Assembly: GCA_021151605.1 (NCBI GenBank) | Contig: JAGKWZ010000004.1 | Span: forward strand, 1-64,000 | From: Verrucomicrobiaceae bacterium | GTDB lineage: Bacteria; Verrucomicrobiota; Verrucomicrobiia; Verrucomicrobiales; Verrucomicrobiaceae | Direction of reading: 5' to 3' | Length of the DNA stretch: 64,000 bases | Part shown: positions 41,565 to 50,651 of the stretch, piece after piece | Numbering within the stretch: position 1 is the stretch's first letter | Layout: each line of letters starts with the position of its first letter | Notes under the pieces: model-generated | Told to the model about the DNA's origin: nothing | Database searches by the model: none | The model's input: only the letters and a program-made list of their open reading frames with translations | Position numbers and translations under genes: made by a program

Positions 41565-43169
41565 ATGCGCCCCTTCCTATTTGTCCTCTCTGTCTTATCA
41601 GCCCTTTCTCTGGCAAGTGCCGCAGATAAGCCAAACATCATCTTCATCCTCTGCGATGACCTCGGCACCGGTGATGTCAAAGCGCTGAATCCAGAAGGCA
41701 AGATCGCGACGCCCAACATGGATCGCATCGCGCGTGAGGGGATGATCTTCACCGATGCGCACACACCCTCTAGTGTCTGCACACCCACACGCTACGGCAC
41801 TCTCACCGGCCGCTACAACTGGCGCACGAAGCTTCAGAAGGGTGTGCTCGGCGGATTGAGCCCACGTTTGATCGAGCAAGGCCGCCTGACCGTGGCCTCC
41901 ATGCTGAAAGAACAGGGCTATCACACCGCCGCGGTCGGCAAATGGCACCTCGGCATGGATTGGGTGATCAAGGACAAGCAGACCGTTGCAGAGATGAACA
42001 TCGAATCACGCGAGCAGGCCTGGAGTGTGGATTTCACGAAGCCGCACACGAATGGACCGCTCAGCGTCGGCTTTGACCACTACTTCGGCATCGCCGCCTC
42101 GCTGGACATGGTGCCGTATGTCTTCATCGAAGGGAACAAAGTCACCGTGCAGCCCACCGAAGATCGTGAGATCGAGATGGTGCAAGGAAAGGCGGACAAG
42201 TACACCCGCAAAGGCCCTGCCGCTCCGGGCTTCACGGGTTACGAAGTGCTGCCCACCTTCATCGACCAGGCCATCTCCTGGATCAGCGGCAAGTCCGCCG
42301 ACGCCAAGGCAGGCAAGCCTTTCTTCCTCTACCTGCCGCTTACCTCACCGCATACGCCCATCCTGCCAAATCCTCAGTGGCGCGGCAAAAGCGGGCTAAA
42401 CCAATACGGCGATTTCGTCATGGAAACCGATGCCGAAGTGGGCCGCCTGCTCAAGTCGCTCGATGACCAAGGTCTCACTGAGAACACGATGATCGTCTTC
42501 ACCAGCGACAATGGTTGCTCCCCGAGTGCGAACTACCCCGAGCTTCTCGCCAAAGGTCACAACCCGAGCGGGAGGTATCGCGGACATAAAGCAGATGTTT
42601 ATGAAGGCGGGCACCGAGTGCCCTTCCTGGTCCGCTGGCCTGCGAAAGTGAAGGCCGGACAAACAACGACTCAGCTCACCTGCCTCATCGATTTCACGGC
42701 CACCGTTGCCGAGATCACGGGCGCTGCTTTGCCTGAAAATGCTGCCGAAGACAGCTTCAGCTTCCTGCCCACGCTGCTCGGCCAACCTGCGAAAGGTCCG
42801 CAGCGTGCGTCTCTCGTCAGCCATAGCATCGGCGGTTACTTCGCCATTCGTGAGGGGCCATGGAAGCTTGCTCTCTGCCCCGGAAGCGGTGGCTGGAGCG
42901 ATCCCCGACCCGGTCAGGAGCCTGCGGGCTCGCCGACAGTCCAGCTTTTTAATCTCGATGATGATCTCGGCGAAACGAAGAACCTCCAAGCCGAGCATCC
43001 CGAGATTGTCGCCAAGCTCACGAAGCAGCTCGAAGCCCTCGTTGAGAGCGGCCGTAGCACGCCCGGTGCGAATCAGGCGAATGCCGTGCCCATCGACATC
43101 TGGAAGAAGAACGATGCTGCCAAAGCCGCGAAGGGAAAAGGCAAGGGCAAGAAGACGGCAGCGAAGTGA
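41565..43169 (+). CDS. Exported formylglycine-dependent sulfatase (arylsulfatase-like)
   Basis: A 534-residue sulfatase with a signal peptide (1-20). The metal site is ILCDDLGTGD (28-37), and the signature is Cys72-T-P-T-R in SSVCTPTRYGTLTGRY. It also has VGKWHLGMDW and VFTSDNGCSP. It is in operon with the preceding sulfatase (8-base gap) but of a different subfamily, closer to arylsulfatase A/choline-sulfatase-like enzymes, suggesting stepwise desulfation of one polysaccharide. The tail repeats the Lys/Gly pattern of its neighbour (AAKGKGKGKKTAAK). Confidence 0.92.
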   Translation: MRPFLFVLSVLSALSLASAADKPNIIFILCDDLGTGDVKALNPEGKIATPNMDRIAREGMIFTDAHTPSSVCTPTRYGTLTGRYNWRTKLQKGVLGGLSPRLIEQGRLTVASMLKEQGYHTAAVGKWHLGMDWVIKDKQTVAEMNIESREQAWSVDFTKPHTNGPLSVGFDHYFGIAASLDMVPYVFIEGNKVTVQPTEDREIEMVQGKADKYTRKGPAAPGFTGYEVLPTFIDQAISWISGKSADAKAGKPFFLYLPLTSPHTPILPNPQWRGKSGLNQYGDFVMETDAEVGRLLKSLDDQGLTENTMIVFTSDNGCSPSANYPELLAKGHNPSGRYRGHKADVYEGGHRVPFLVRWPAKVKAGQTTTQLTCLIDFTATVAEITGAALPENAAEDSFSFLPTLLGQPAKGPQRASLVSHSIGGYFAIREGPWKLALCPGSGGWSDPRPGQEPAGSPTVQLFNLDDDLGETKNLQAEHPEIVAKLTKQLEALVESGRSTPGANQANAVPIDIWKKNDAAKAAKGKGKGKKTAAK

Positions 43170-43280
43170 TCGCGCGAGCAAAGTAGCCATCATCGCTCCG
43201 CGTGATGAGCTGAAGGCTTCCGCAAACACCGAGCGGCATCGTATTTCGGGGTTGGTTGGTGCTAGCGTGAGCGCTGTGCT

Positions 43281-43300
43281 CCTCTCGCGGGAGCGAGAGG
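43281..43300. terminator. Hairpin between convergent sulfatase and kdgK genes
   Basis: Perfect eight-base-pair stem CCTCTCGC / GCGAGAGG with a four-base loop, in the 147-base gap between convergent stop codons. No T tract; bidirectional terminator is the simplest reading. Confidence 0.5.
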
Positions 43301-43316
43301 GCTACTCTGCTTCGCT

Positions 43317-44348
43317 CTATCGGCTCACTCGGCCTCCGCCATCGCCCTGCATTAGGGCTTCGATCTCTTCCCGCGTGCTGTAGTTGTAATCGCCTTCGAT
43401 GGAATGGGCGAGACAACCTGCGGCGGTGGCAAAGGCGATGGCCGTTGGAGCCGTGGAGTTCTGGAGGAATGAATACACAAGGCCAGCTGTGAATGCATCA
43501 CCAGCACCGAGGCGATCAACGACATGAGTGATCGGATACGGCGCTGCGGTGTGAAGCGTCCCTGTGGCGGCTTCGTAAAGAGTTCCACCGAAGCATTGCA
43601 TCGTCGCGCTGGAGCCGTCACGCACGGTCATGGCGACGTGCGTGAGATTGGGGCACTGCTGCACGATCTGTGCGGCGAGAGCGCGGTGGTCGCCGGTATT
43701 TTCGACGCCAAGCATCGCCGTGGCATCACTGGCACCGCCGACGAAGACATTCACAAAGGGCATCAGTGTTTTCATGGTGCGCGTGGCGAGATCGCGGGCG
43801 GCGAGCGGCGGGTCCCAGCGCCAGAGCTTGGTGCGGTAGTTCATGTCGCACACGACTTTGATCTTACGACGAGCCACTTCCTCCACGGCGATGAGCGCGA
43901 CCTCGGCGGCGTTGCGCGAGATGGCTGGCGTGATGCCGGAGATGATGAACCATTCGCAGCCGGAGAAAATCGTCTCCCAATCGTAAGCGGACGCTGGCGT
44001 GATCGCCACGGAGGAGCCGTCCCGATCATAGATGACATTGCCGCCTCGTTGGTTCGCACCGTGTTCGAGGAAATAGATGCCCAGGCGGCCTTCCGGTGTG
44101 CGCAGGATGTGTTTCGTCTCGACACCGAGGCCGCGCAGATCAGCGATGCAGGCATCGGCGATGGCGTGCTGAGGCAAAGCGGTGACGAAGCTCGAATCGA
44201 TGCCGAGATAGGCCAAAGAAGCCGCGATGCTGGCCTCCGCGCCGGCAAAGGTGACATTCACGCTGCCCGGCATGGCCTGCTGAAAGCGCGCAAAGCCCGG
44301 CGTGGCGATGCGGGCCATGATTTCGCCGAAAGTAACAACGCGGCTCAT
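43317..44348 (-). CDS. kdgK: PfkB-family sugar kinase, probably 2-keto-3-deoxygluconate kinase
   Basis: A 343-residue ribokinase-fold enzyme. The N-terminal VTFGEIMARIATPG, central Gly-rich region and C-terminal DRLGAGDAFTAGLVYSF (anion hole and catalytic Asp) are diagnostic of PfkB kinases. It overlaps the KDPG aldolase gene by four bases; this pairing is what identifies KDG as the probable substrate. Together they convert 2-keto-3-deoxygluconate to pyruvate and glyceraldehyde-3-phosphate, the common end of uronate and pectin/alginate breakdown. Cytoplasmic. Confidence 0.9.
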   Translation of the reverse strand: MSRVVTFGEIMARIATPGFARFQQAMPGSVNVTFAGAEASIAASLAYLGIDSSFVTALPQHAIADACIADLRGLGVETKHILRTPEGRLGIYFLEHGANQRGGNVIYDRDGSSVAITPASAYDWETIFSGCEWFIISGITPAISRNAAEVALIAVEEVARRKIKVVCDMNYRTKLWRWDPPLAARDLATRTMKTLMPFVNVFVGGASDATAMLGVENTGDHRALAAQIVQQCPNLTHVAMTVRDGSSATMQCFGGTLYEAATGTLHTAAPYPITHVVDRLGAGDAFTAGLVYSFLQNSTAPTAIAFATAAGCLAHSIEGDYNYSTREEIEALMQGDGGGRVSR

Positions 44349-44992
44349 GGGCGGACTTGTTTGACGATGTCGCTGGCCTCACGAGCAAGCTTGGTGATCG
44401 CCGCCCAGTCGCCCTTGGCGATCAAATCCTTCGGCGCGAGCCACGAACCGCCGAGCGCGAGCACGGATGGCTCCTGCAAATACTGCGCTGCATTCGCCGG
44501 ACCGACGCCGCCGAGCGGAATAAACTGCACACCGAGGTGCATGAACGGCGCTGAGATCACGCGCAGGTAGGCCAGACCACCGCAGGGCTCGCTGGGGAAG
44601 AATTTGAGCAGTTTGCATCCGGCCTCGATGGCGAGTTCGATGTCCGTTGGCGTGCAAACTCCCGGTGCAAAGGGCAGGCCGATGCGTTTCGCCTCGGCCA
44701 CGACCCGCGGATTCATCCCCGGAGCCACACCAAAGCTGGCACCGGCCTCTTTGGCATCGTTTGCCTGCTGTGGCGTGAGGATGGTGCCCACACCAATGGT
44801 CATCTCCGGCACCTCAGCCCGGATGCGGCGCAGAGATTCGAGCGCGGCATCCGTGCGCAGCGTGAGCTCAATGCAATCGACACCACCAGCGAGCAACGCC
44901 CGCGCAAGCGGCACAGCATCGTCAGCACGATCAATCATGAGCACGGCAATGACGCCGGTTTGGTAGAGGTGGCGGGAGAGTGACTCGGTCAT
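44345..44992 (-). CDS. eda: KDPG/KHG aldolase
   Basis: A 215-residue class I aldolase. The catalytic region shows IELTLRTDAALESL (Glu of the active site, about 37-50), VGTILTPQQA and Schiff-base Lys in LLKFFPSEPCGG (about 132-143), with GVGPANAAQYL closing the phosphate site. The first residues MTESLSRHLYQTGVIAVLMI form the first beta-alpha unit. It is translated just before the sugar kinase (ATGA overlap), forming a catabolic pair for uronic-acid-derived KDG/KDPG. Confidence 0.92.
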   Translation of the reverse strand: MTESLSRHLYQTGVIAVLMIDRADDAVPLARALLAGGVDCIELTLRTDAALESLRRIRAEVPEMTIGVGTILTPQQANDAKEAGASFGVAPGMNPRVVAEAKRIGLPFAPGVCTPTDIELAIEAGCKLLKFFPSEPCGGLAYLRVISAPFMHLGVQFIPLGGVGPANAAQYLQEPSVLALGGSWLAPKDLIAKGDWAAITKLAREASDIVKQVRP

Positions 44993-45037
44993 TGCCTGAA
45001 GCAGGAGGGGAGCGATGCTTTTGCAACCGGCATGTGC

Positions 45038-45787
45038 TCACAGCTTCGTGATCTTCAAATCATCGATGTAGATCCAGTTGTCCGTCTCGATCTCGGGATG
45101 GCGGTACATGCCTAGCTTGAGGAAGTGCTGGAAGTCGTTGTGCATGTTCGGGCCGGTGGCTGTGGCGACGGGTTTTGTCATGTCATCAAGGAAGAAGGTG
45201 GCTTTGCCATCGGCTTTTTGGGACCAGTGGATTTCGACGGCGATGCTATGCCATTTGCCGGGCTCGATGAAGATGGGGCCGTGTTTCTGGGATTGATCGG
45301 GACCGTAGGCGACGCCGATGCCGAGCTTGCCCTGCAATTCCCCGAGACCGAGGAGCACCGGCGGACTCTTGGAGGCAAAGCCGTCCCAGCTTTCACCACG
45401 AGCGCGATCCGGTTGATCGTGCCACTGGCCGATGATCCACCAGCGGTTCTTCGGTGCATCGGAGGGGAAGCCTTTTGGCACCATGAAGCGCCAGACGTAG
45501 CGCACGGTGTCGCCTTGTTTGAATGGATAATCGACGCTGACTTCGGCGCGGATGCCGCCGTTGAGCTTCTTTTGCCCTGGAAAAAGGTGCAGGCCGAGGT
45601 GCTGGGCCGGGCCTTCGCCGAGGATGGAGATGTTTTCGATGCCAGGGACTTCGACATGGGCGAACTCCAGCAAGTCATCCGGCACGACAGCGCGCAGGTA
45701 GGTGAGTTCTTTTTCACGAGCGGCCGGATCAGCGCTGCGGCCGCAGCCAGTGAGCAGGAGGAAGATGGCAAGAAAGCGCAGGTTCAT
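45038..45787 (-). CDS. Lipoprotein with heparin-lyase-I-like (polysaccharide lyase) jelly-roll domain
   Basis: A 249-residue protein with a lipobox (FLLLTGCG, Cys15), so probably membrane-anchored. The mature part resembles the jelly-roll Polysacc_lyase family: VRYVWRFMVPKGFPSD, WWIIGQWHDQ (conserved Trp/Gln/His cleft), GKWHSIAVEIHWSQKADGK and the final YIDDLKITKL. Such domains bind or cleave acidic polysaccharides. It is upstream of eda/kdgK on the same strand, so release and catabolism of uronic acids fits. Lyase activity is not proven; it could be a binding protein. Confidence 0.7.
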   Translation of the reverse strand: MNLRFLAIFLLLTGCGRSADPAAREKELTYLRAVVPDDLLEFAHVEVPGIENISILGEGPAQHLGLHLFPGQKKLNGGIRAEVSVDYPFKQGDTVRYVWRFMVPKGFPSDAPKNRWWIIGQWHDQPDRARGESWDGFASKSPPVLLGLGELQGKLGIGVAYGPDQSQKHGPIFIEPGKWHSIAVEIHWSQKADGKATFFLDDMTKPVATATGPNMHNDFQHFLKLGMYRHPEIETDNWIYIDDLKITKL

Positions 45788-45853
45788 AGCAGAGGCCGAT
45801 CAGAGCAGGTCGCGGAATGGATGTCGAGCCTGACCACCACCGTTTTTCCCGAG

Positions 45854-46327
45854 CTACTTTGTCACGCAGGCTACGGCCATGGCGGCGATGCCTTCCTCTC
45901 TTCCGACGAAGCCCATGCGCTCATTGGTGGTGGCTTTGACGCCGACTTGATCGGGCTGGATGCCGAGGGCGGCGGAGAGCTTTTCCTTCATCAGCGGAGC
46001 ATGCTTCATCACGCGGGGCGCTTCGGCGATGAGGGTGGAGTCCACGTTTTCAATCGTGTAGCCTTTCTCCGCAGCGAGCGCGGCGCACTTTTCTAAAATG
46101 CGTAGGCTGCAGATGCCCTCGATGCTCATGTCACTCGGTGGGAAGTAGAAGCCGATGTCTGGCAGACCCATGGCTCCGAGCACGGCATCGGCGATGGCGT
46201 GGCAGAGCACATCGGCATCGGAGTGGCCTTTGAGGCCGCGTGTGTGGGGAATCTCCACGCCGCCGAGGATGAGGGGGCGGCCTTCTTCAAAGGGGTGAAC
46301 GTCGTATCCGATGCCTGTGCGTGTCAT
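45854..46327 (-). CDS. ispF: 2-C-methyl-D-erythritol 2,4-cyclodiphosphate synthase
   Basis: A 157-residue enzyme of the MEP isoprenoid pathway, starting MTRTGIGYDVHPFEEG. Metal ligands are in DVH (residues 9-11) and HSDADVLCHAIADA (about 35-48). DIGFYFPPSD and the C-terminal VKATTNERMGFVGREEGIAA (substrate and CDP binding) are canonical. Start at 46327 gives the normal length; an ATG 33 bases upstream adds a His-rich unlikely extension. Confidence 0.95.
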   Translation of the reverse strand: MTRTGIGYDVHPFEEGRPLILGGVEIPHTRGLKGHSDADVLCHAIADAVLGAMGLPDIGFYFPPSDMSIEGICSLRILEKCAALAAEKGYTIENVDSTLIAEAPRVMKHAPLMKEKLSAALGIQPDQVGVKATTNERMGFVGREEGIAAMAVACVTK

Positions 46328-46372
46328 GCTGCGATGTAGGTGCTCATTTCCATGTGGCAAGGGCGCGAATGC

Positions 46373-47872
46373 TCAGAAGCTATCCGGCAGGCTGCCCCAG
46401 TCTGGGTGGGAATCTTCAATGTCCTCTGGCATGGATGCGGCGATGCCACCCTCGGAGTCATTGACGATGACGACGCCGCCATTCGGCAAAGCCACGGCCT
46501 GGACGCCGATGCTACCGGTGTTGTTTAGATACAGGCCGCCTGCCTCCTGATGCACGCCGAGGACCACCCGCTGGAAGCCGAGGTCGTTATTGATGAGCAT
46601 CCGTCCGCCGTGATCGGTGGAGTCGAGAGTGAGCTGCGGGGTGCCATCGGCGGTGGAGAGCAGGAGTGAGCCTGCCACGGGGCCGCCGGAAAGCGTGGCG
46701 ATGCCCGCCTGCCCTGGGCCATTGCCATAGGCGGAGATGATGCCGCCCTGATCTCCCTCGCCGAAGAGAAGCAGGGGGCGTTTTTGCTTCTGGAGGATGA
46801 CCACGGGTTTATCAGCCGTGACAGCTTGGAGTATCTTGGTTTCAGGGTCGCGAGGGGACATCAGCTCCACGGACGAAACCTCGTTGCTGGCGATGGCTCG
46901 GAAGCCGTCCTCATCACCCGTGGACTGAAGGGTCAGGGCAGAGTGGCTATCATGGTGGTGGGCCAGCATGATGCGCGTCTCTCCATTGCGATCATGCAGC
47001 GTGAGGCTGCTGGCCATGTCGAGTGAGGAGATGTCCACGGCTTTTTCATTGGACGCACCACGCAGGGCGAGGTTGCTGCCAGAGTTACCAGTAGCCACGT
47101 GCGCCTCGTAGCCTGTGCCAGGGACTTTCCCCTCATGCACGCAGATCTGGGCAGATGTATCCAGAGCCATCATGGAGATGCTATGGAGCTCCGCCGGGCT
47201 GTGGAGCATGAGAGCCGGGCCATCTTCACGGGCGACCAGGGCGATGGCATCTGGCTGCCCGGGTGGACCGAGGCTGAGCATGCCGCCCTGGCCATCAGAG
47301 TGGAGCTTTACCGTTGTGTGCAGATCGCCATCGGCAAACAGAAGGTCGGTGGCAGGTGGTTTCACAATGCCGTCTTCGGTGACCTCCCCATCATCATGAA
47401 CGAGCACCGCCCGTGAGCTGCCGTCTTTTTGCAGGACAGCCACGGAGCCACCCCGAGGCTGCGCACGCATGACGGCACCTGGGCGGCCGGCATCCGCATG
47501 GACTGCCATGAGGCCGCACTCATCCTGCGCGAAGATGCTGACGCGTGGCTGGAAGTCCTTTCCGCGCATGACGAATTGCGGTGAGCCTGCACCGTCCAGG
47601 GAGAGTTCGGCAGCCACTGTGGCCTCATCTCGGTAATGAAGATGCAGGTATCCCCCATCCTCACCAGCTCCGAGGTTCAGACTGATCCAGCGTGGATCAT
47701 GAGCCGGGCGGACGACGAGGTCGTTGCACTCCAAATAGACACGGCGAATGCCATCGTCGTCGGTGTCGATGGAGACCACCCTCTCCAGCTCATTGAGCCG
47801 CTGGCGGACGCGTTGTAGTTCTTCCTGCACGGAGGCTAGGGTGGACTGGAGTTCTTCGAGGGAGAGGCTCAT
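46373..47872 (-). CDS. Leaderless beta-repeat protein with N-terminal coiled coil, function unknown
   Basis: A 499-residue protein starting MSLSLEELQSTLASVQEELQ. A coiled coil of about 35 residues is followed by VVSIDTDDDGIRRVYLECND and then some 430 residues of irregular beta repeats of about 20-25 residues. Examples are GSVAVLQKDGSSRAVLVHDDG and GGRMLINNDLGFQRVVLGV. The repeats have regular Gly and Asn turns, as in beta-helix or beta-solenoid proteins. There is no signal peptide or membrane segment. It ends with an acidic tail (EDIEDSHPDWGSLPDSF). It lies 45 bases upstream of ispF on the same strand. The repeats resemble those in some phage tail and large bacterial surface proteins, but I do not recognise the family. 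Confidence 0.7.
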   Translation of the reverse strand: MSLSLEELQSTLASVQEELQRVRQRLNELERVVSIDTDDDGIRRVYLECNDLVVRPAHDPRWISLNLGAGEDGGYLHLHYRDEATVAAELSLDGAGSPQFVMRGKDFQPRVSIFAQDECGLMAVHADAGRPGAVMRAQPRGGSVAVLQKDGSSRAVLVHDDGEVTEDGIVKPPATDLLFADGDLHTTVKLHSDGQGGMLSLGPPGQPDAIALVAREDGPALMLHSPAELHSISMMALDTSAQICVHEGKVPGTGYEAHVATGNSGSNLALRGASNEKAVDISSLDMASSLTLHDRNGETRIMLAHHHDSHSALTLQSTGDEDGFRAIASNEVSSVELMSPRDPETKILQAVTADKPVVILQKQKRPLLLFGEGDQGGIISAYGNGPGQAGIATLSGGPVAGSLLLSTADGTPQLTLDSTDHGGRMLINNDLGFQRVVLGVHQEAGGLYLNNTGSIGVQAVALPNGGVVIVNDSEGGIAASMPEDIEDSHPDWGSLPDSF

Positions 47873-47995
47873 GGTGGGGCTGGAACTTCGTTCGTTGGCC
47901 CAGCATGACACCATTCACCCACAGGTGGAAGTTTTAGCGCACTCGGTGGATATTTTTCAGTGCGGAACGGACTCCCGGCTTTATGAAGCCTTTGT

Positions 47996-50590
47996 ATGCA
48001 CCGCTGTCTCCTCCGAGCCATCTTCCTCGTCACTCTTATCCCTCAGTTTTCCATGGCGCAGTCGGTGCCAGACGTGGTGGACCTGCGAGAGCACGGCCAG
48101 CAGCGCAGGTTTGAAGTCTCACGCAACGAGGCGCAGCGCATCCGTGTTCTGGATGGGACCCAGGAGATAGTGCGCTTCACGGCACGAGCCAGTGCTCTGG
48201 CGGCCGCAGGCCATCTAAAAAACCTGGAGCGTGCCAGCGGCCAAAAACATGATCTGGTGCTCTATGAGGCTGGAAAAGCGCCCTCTGTGGCTACAAGGCG
48301 CATCGTGACACGCCAAGTCGTGGCACGCCTTTTGCCCGGCACGGACGAAAATGCGCTCAGACAAGCTGTCGGTGCCATCAGCGTGACAAATCCCAGCTAT
48401 GCGTCGGGTTTCTCCATTTTTGAGTTCGAAAGCAGCCAGGCGGCACTGGCCGGTGTGGCGGCGCTTCAAGCTACCGCGGCCGTGCTGAGCGCAGAGGTAT
48501 CACTAGCCAGGCAGTATGAGCGGCGCTTCGTGCCGAACGATCCACGCTACGCCTACAGTGAAACCAACACGGCCTACCAGTGGCATTTGAAGAACACAGG
48601 CCAGAATGACGCCACCGTGGGCGAGGATGTCGGTGGAATAGAGTCCGTGTGGAACACTTTCCGGGGCAATGGCATCACGATCGGTATCGTGGATGATGGT
48701 CTTCAGTGGGACCACCCCGATCTGGCGGCCAACGCCACAAACACACTGCATCGAGACTGGAATGACAATACGCCGAACGATCCGCGCGGACGCCCCGCAC
48801 AGGATAACCATGGCACGAACTGCGCCGGTGTGGCTGCGGCTGTCGGCAACAACAGCGTTGGGGTAGTCGGGCCCGCGATGAACGCCCGACTTGTGGGTTT
48901 GCGACTGATCGCCGGCAATGTTGGTGAGGTTCAGAATGCAGAAGCCCTGGGCTGGCGCACGGACGCCATCCATGTTTCCAACAACAGTTGGGGACCTCCC
49001 GACGAAGGGACAGATCTCGCTGGGCCAGGTGCACTCTCGATTTCCGCACTCGAAAACGGCGTGAACAACGGGCGCGGCGGGCGCGGCGTCATCTACATGT
49101 GGGCAGCAGGTAACGGGAACGAGAAGGGAGACCGCTCCAATTACGACGGCTGGAACAACTCCCCCTACACCCTCAGCGTGGGTGCCATCGACGATCAAGG
49201 CTCCACGGCCACCTACAGTGAGAATGGTGCAAATTTGATCATCTGTGCGCACTCAAACGGACGCCAGGGCATCACCACCACGAACAACACTGGCTACACG
49301 GACGAATTTGGCGGCACCTCCTCCGCCACACCGCTGGCCTCTGGAGTCGTGGCACTCATGCTCCAGGCGAATCCGAATCTCGGCTGGCGCGATGTTCAGG
49401 AAATCCTGATCCGCACCGCGCGCAAAAACAGCCCGGCCGACACGGACTGGGTGGTGAATGGCGCGGGCTTCAACTTCAACCACAAGTTTGGGGCTGGGGC
49501 GATCCATGCGCAGGCCGCAGTGAACATGGCCCTCACCTGGACGAATCTCGGCACACGGCGCTCCCACATCGTCTCGGAGACGGCGCTGGCGCTTGCTGTG
49601 CCGGACAACAGCGCGACTGGAGTCACGAGATCTTTTGATCTCAGTGGAGCAGGCCAGATGCGTGTCGAGCATGTGCTGCTCTCATTGCGTATCACTCATC
49701 CCCGCCGTGGTGACCTTGACCTCCGTGTGACCAGCCCCTCAGGCGTCACGAGCATCGTCTTCGTGCCGCACAATGATGTGCAGGCAGGCATTCCAATCAG
49801 CTTTCCCTTTCTCAGCGTCAGACACTGGGGTGAAAACCTACAGGGTACCTGGACAGTCCGAGTCGCCGATCCCACAGCGGGCAATGTCGGCACGCTGGAG
49901 GACGTGAAGCTGGAATTTTACGGCACCCGCACGGCTCCGGTGGCTGCCACGCCGGTTATCACCAGTTCCGCTACCGCAACGGGATCACAGGGCCGTCCAT
50001 TTACTTATCAAATCACCGCCAACAACAATCCGACTTCCTTTGCGGCGGCGAATCTGCCCACTGGCCTCACGCTGAATACGACCACCGGCCTCATCAGTGG
50101 CACCACGGCCACCAATGGACTCATCAACATCAGTGTCAGCGCCACAAACACCGCAGGCACAGGCACTCAAAACGTTGCCCTAGAGATAGCCGATGAGAGT
50201 GGCACCAGCTTTGCGGAGTTTCGCGAGGCGCGTTTCAGCCCCGCAGAGCTTGCCGATCCCGACTACAGCGGTGAGGACGACGATCCCGACCACGATGGCA
50301 TGTCGAACTTGCTCGAATTTGCCTTCGGCAGCGATCCCGAAGACGAGGAGACTCTGGTCATGCCGCATATCGTCAGTGATGGAGGCATGTTCTTTGAGTA
50401 TCGGACAGATGCCAGTGCTGCGGGCGTCACGATCACCGCGCAGAGTTCCGAAACGCTCACGGAAGTCACCTGGGCGGATCTGACCCCGGTGCTCCACGCG
50501 CAGGCTGGAAACCTCAAGACTTGGCGTATCGCCCTTCCCGCCAGCGGTGTCTCACGGCGTTTTTATCGCGTCATGGTCACTTTGCCCTAA
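47996..50590 (+). CDS. Secreted kexin-like subtilase with P-domain and Ig-like domain
   Basis: An 864-residue protein with a signal peptide (1-21) and an N-terminal pro-region (about 22-180). The S8 catalytic domain has Asp233 (IVDDGLQW), His272 (NHGTNCAG) and Ser442 (GGTSSATP); it resembles proprotein convertases (WHLKNTGQ, YMWAAGNG). A P/Homo-B domain follows (about 545-655, HVLLSLRITHPRRGDLDL, GTWTVRVAD). A putative Ig domain of the He_PIG type is about 660-735, and an Asp-rich DDDPDHDGMSNLLEFAFGSD module with a terminal beta domain closes the protein. Such Asp-rich C-termini recur in secreted verrucomicrobial proteins. It likely cleaves at basic or other specific sites outside the cell. 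Confidence 0.9.
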   Translation: MHRCLLRAIFLVTLIPQFSMAQSVPDVVDLREHGQQRRFEVSRNEAQRIRVLDGTQEIVRFTARASALAAAGHLKNLERASGQKHDLVLYEAGKAPSVATRRIVTRQVVARLLPGTDENALRQAVGAISVTNPSYASGFSIFEFESSQAALAGVAALQATAAVLSAEVSLARQYERRFVPNDPRYAYSETNTAYQWHLKNTGQNDATVGEDVGGIESVWNTFRGNGITIGIVDDGLQWDHPDLAANATNTLHRDWNDNTPNDPRGRPAQDNHGTNCAGVAAAVGNNSVGVVGPAMNARLVGLRLIAGNVGEVQNAEALGWRTDAIHVSNNSWGPPDEGTDLAGPGALSISALENGVNNGRGGRGVIYMWAAGNGNEKGDRSNYDGWNNSPYTLSVGAIDDQGSTATYSENGANLIICAHSNGRQGITTTNNTGYTDEFGGTSSATPLASGVVALMLQANPNLGWRDVQEILIRTARKNSPADTDWVVNGAGFNFNHKFGAGAIHAQAAVNMALTWTNLGTRRSHIVSETALALAVPDNSATGVTRSFDLSGAGQMRVEHVLLSLRITHPRRGDLDLRVTSPSGVTSIVFVPHNDVQAGIPISFPFLSVRHWGENLQGTWTVRVADPTAGNVGTLEDVKLEFYGTRTAPVAATPVITSSATATGSQGRPFTYQITANNNPTSFAAANLPTGLTLNTTTGLISGTTATNGLINISVSATNTAGTGTQNVALEIADESGTSFAEFREARFSPAELADPDYSGEDDDPDHDGMSNLLEFAFGSDPEDEETLVMPHIVSDGGMFFEYRTDASAAGVTITAQSSETLTEVTWADLTPVLHAQAGNLKTWRIALPASGVSRRFYRVMVTLP

Positions 50591-50615
50591 CCCGAGGCAT
50601 TCCGGTTAAATTAAA

Positions 50616-50632
50616 TTTGACCAACGGTCAAA
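50616..50632. promoter_or_regulatory. Operator palindrome in front of tetR
   Basis: TTTGACC-AAC-GGTCAAA, a perfect seven-base inverted repeat, 19 bases before the tetR ATG. The same TTGACC-N3-GGTCAA core occurs at 51419-51433 before the efflux operon. Confidence 0.8.
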
Positions 50633-50651
50633 ATTCGGCAGAAATCCGGCC

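Noticed and set aside
42396..43229. 277-codon minus-strand frame opposite the second sulfatase
   Set aside because: Antisense to the sulfatase signature-containing gene; no start context and no recognisable domain.
45125..46096. 323-codon plus-strand frame opposite the lyase-like lipoprotein and ispF
   Set aside because: It crosses two well-supported minus-strand genes and the gap between them, and has no recognised domain.
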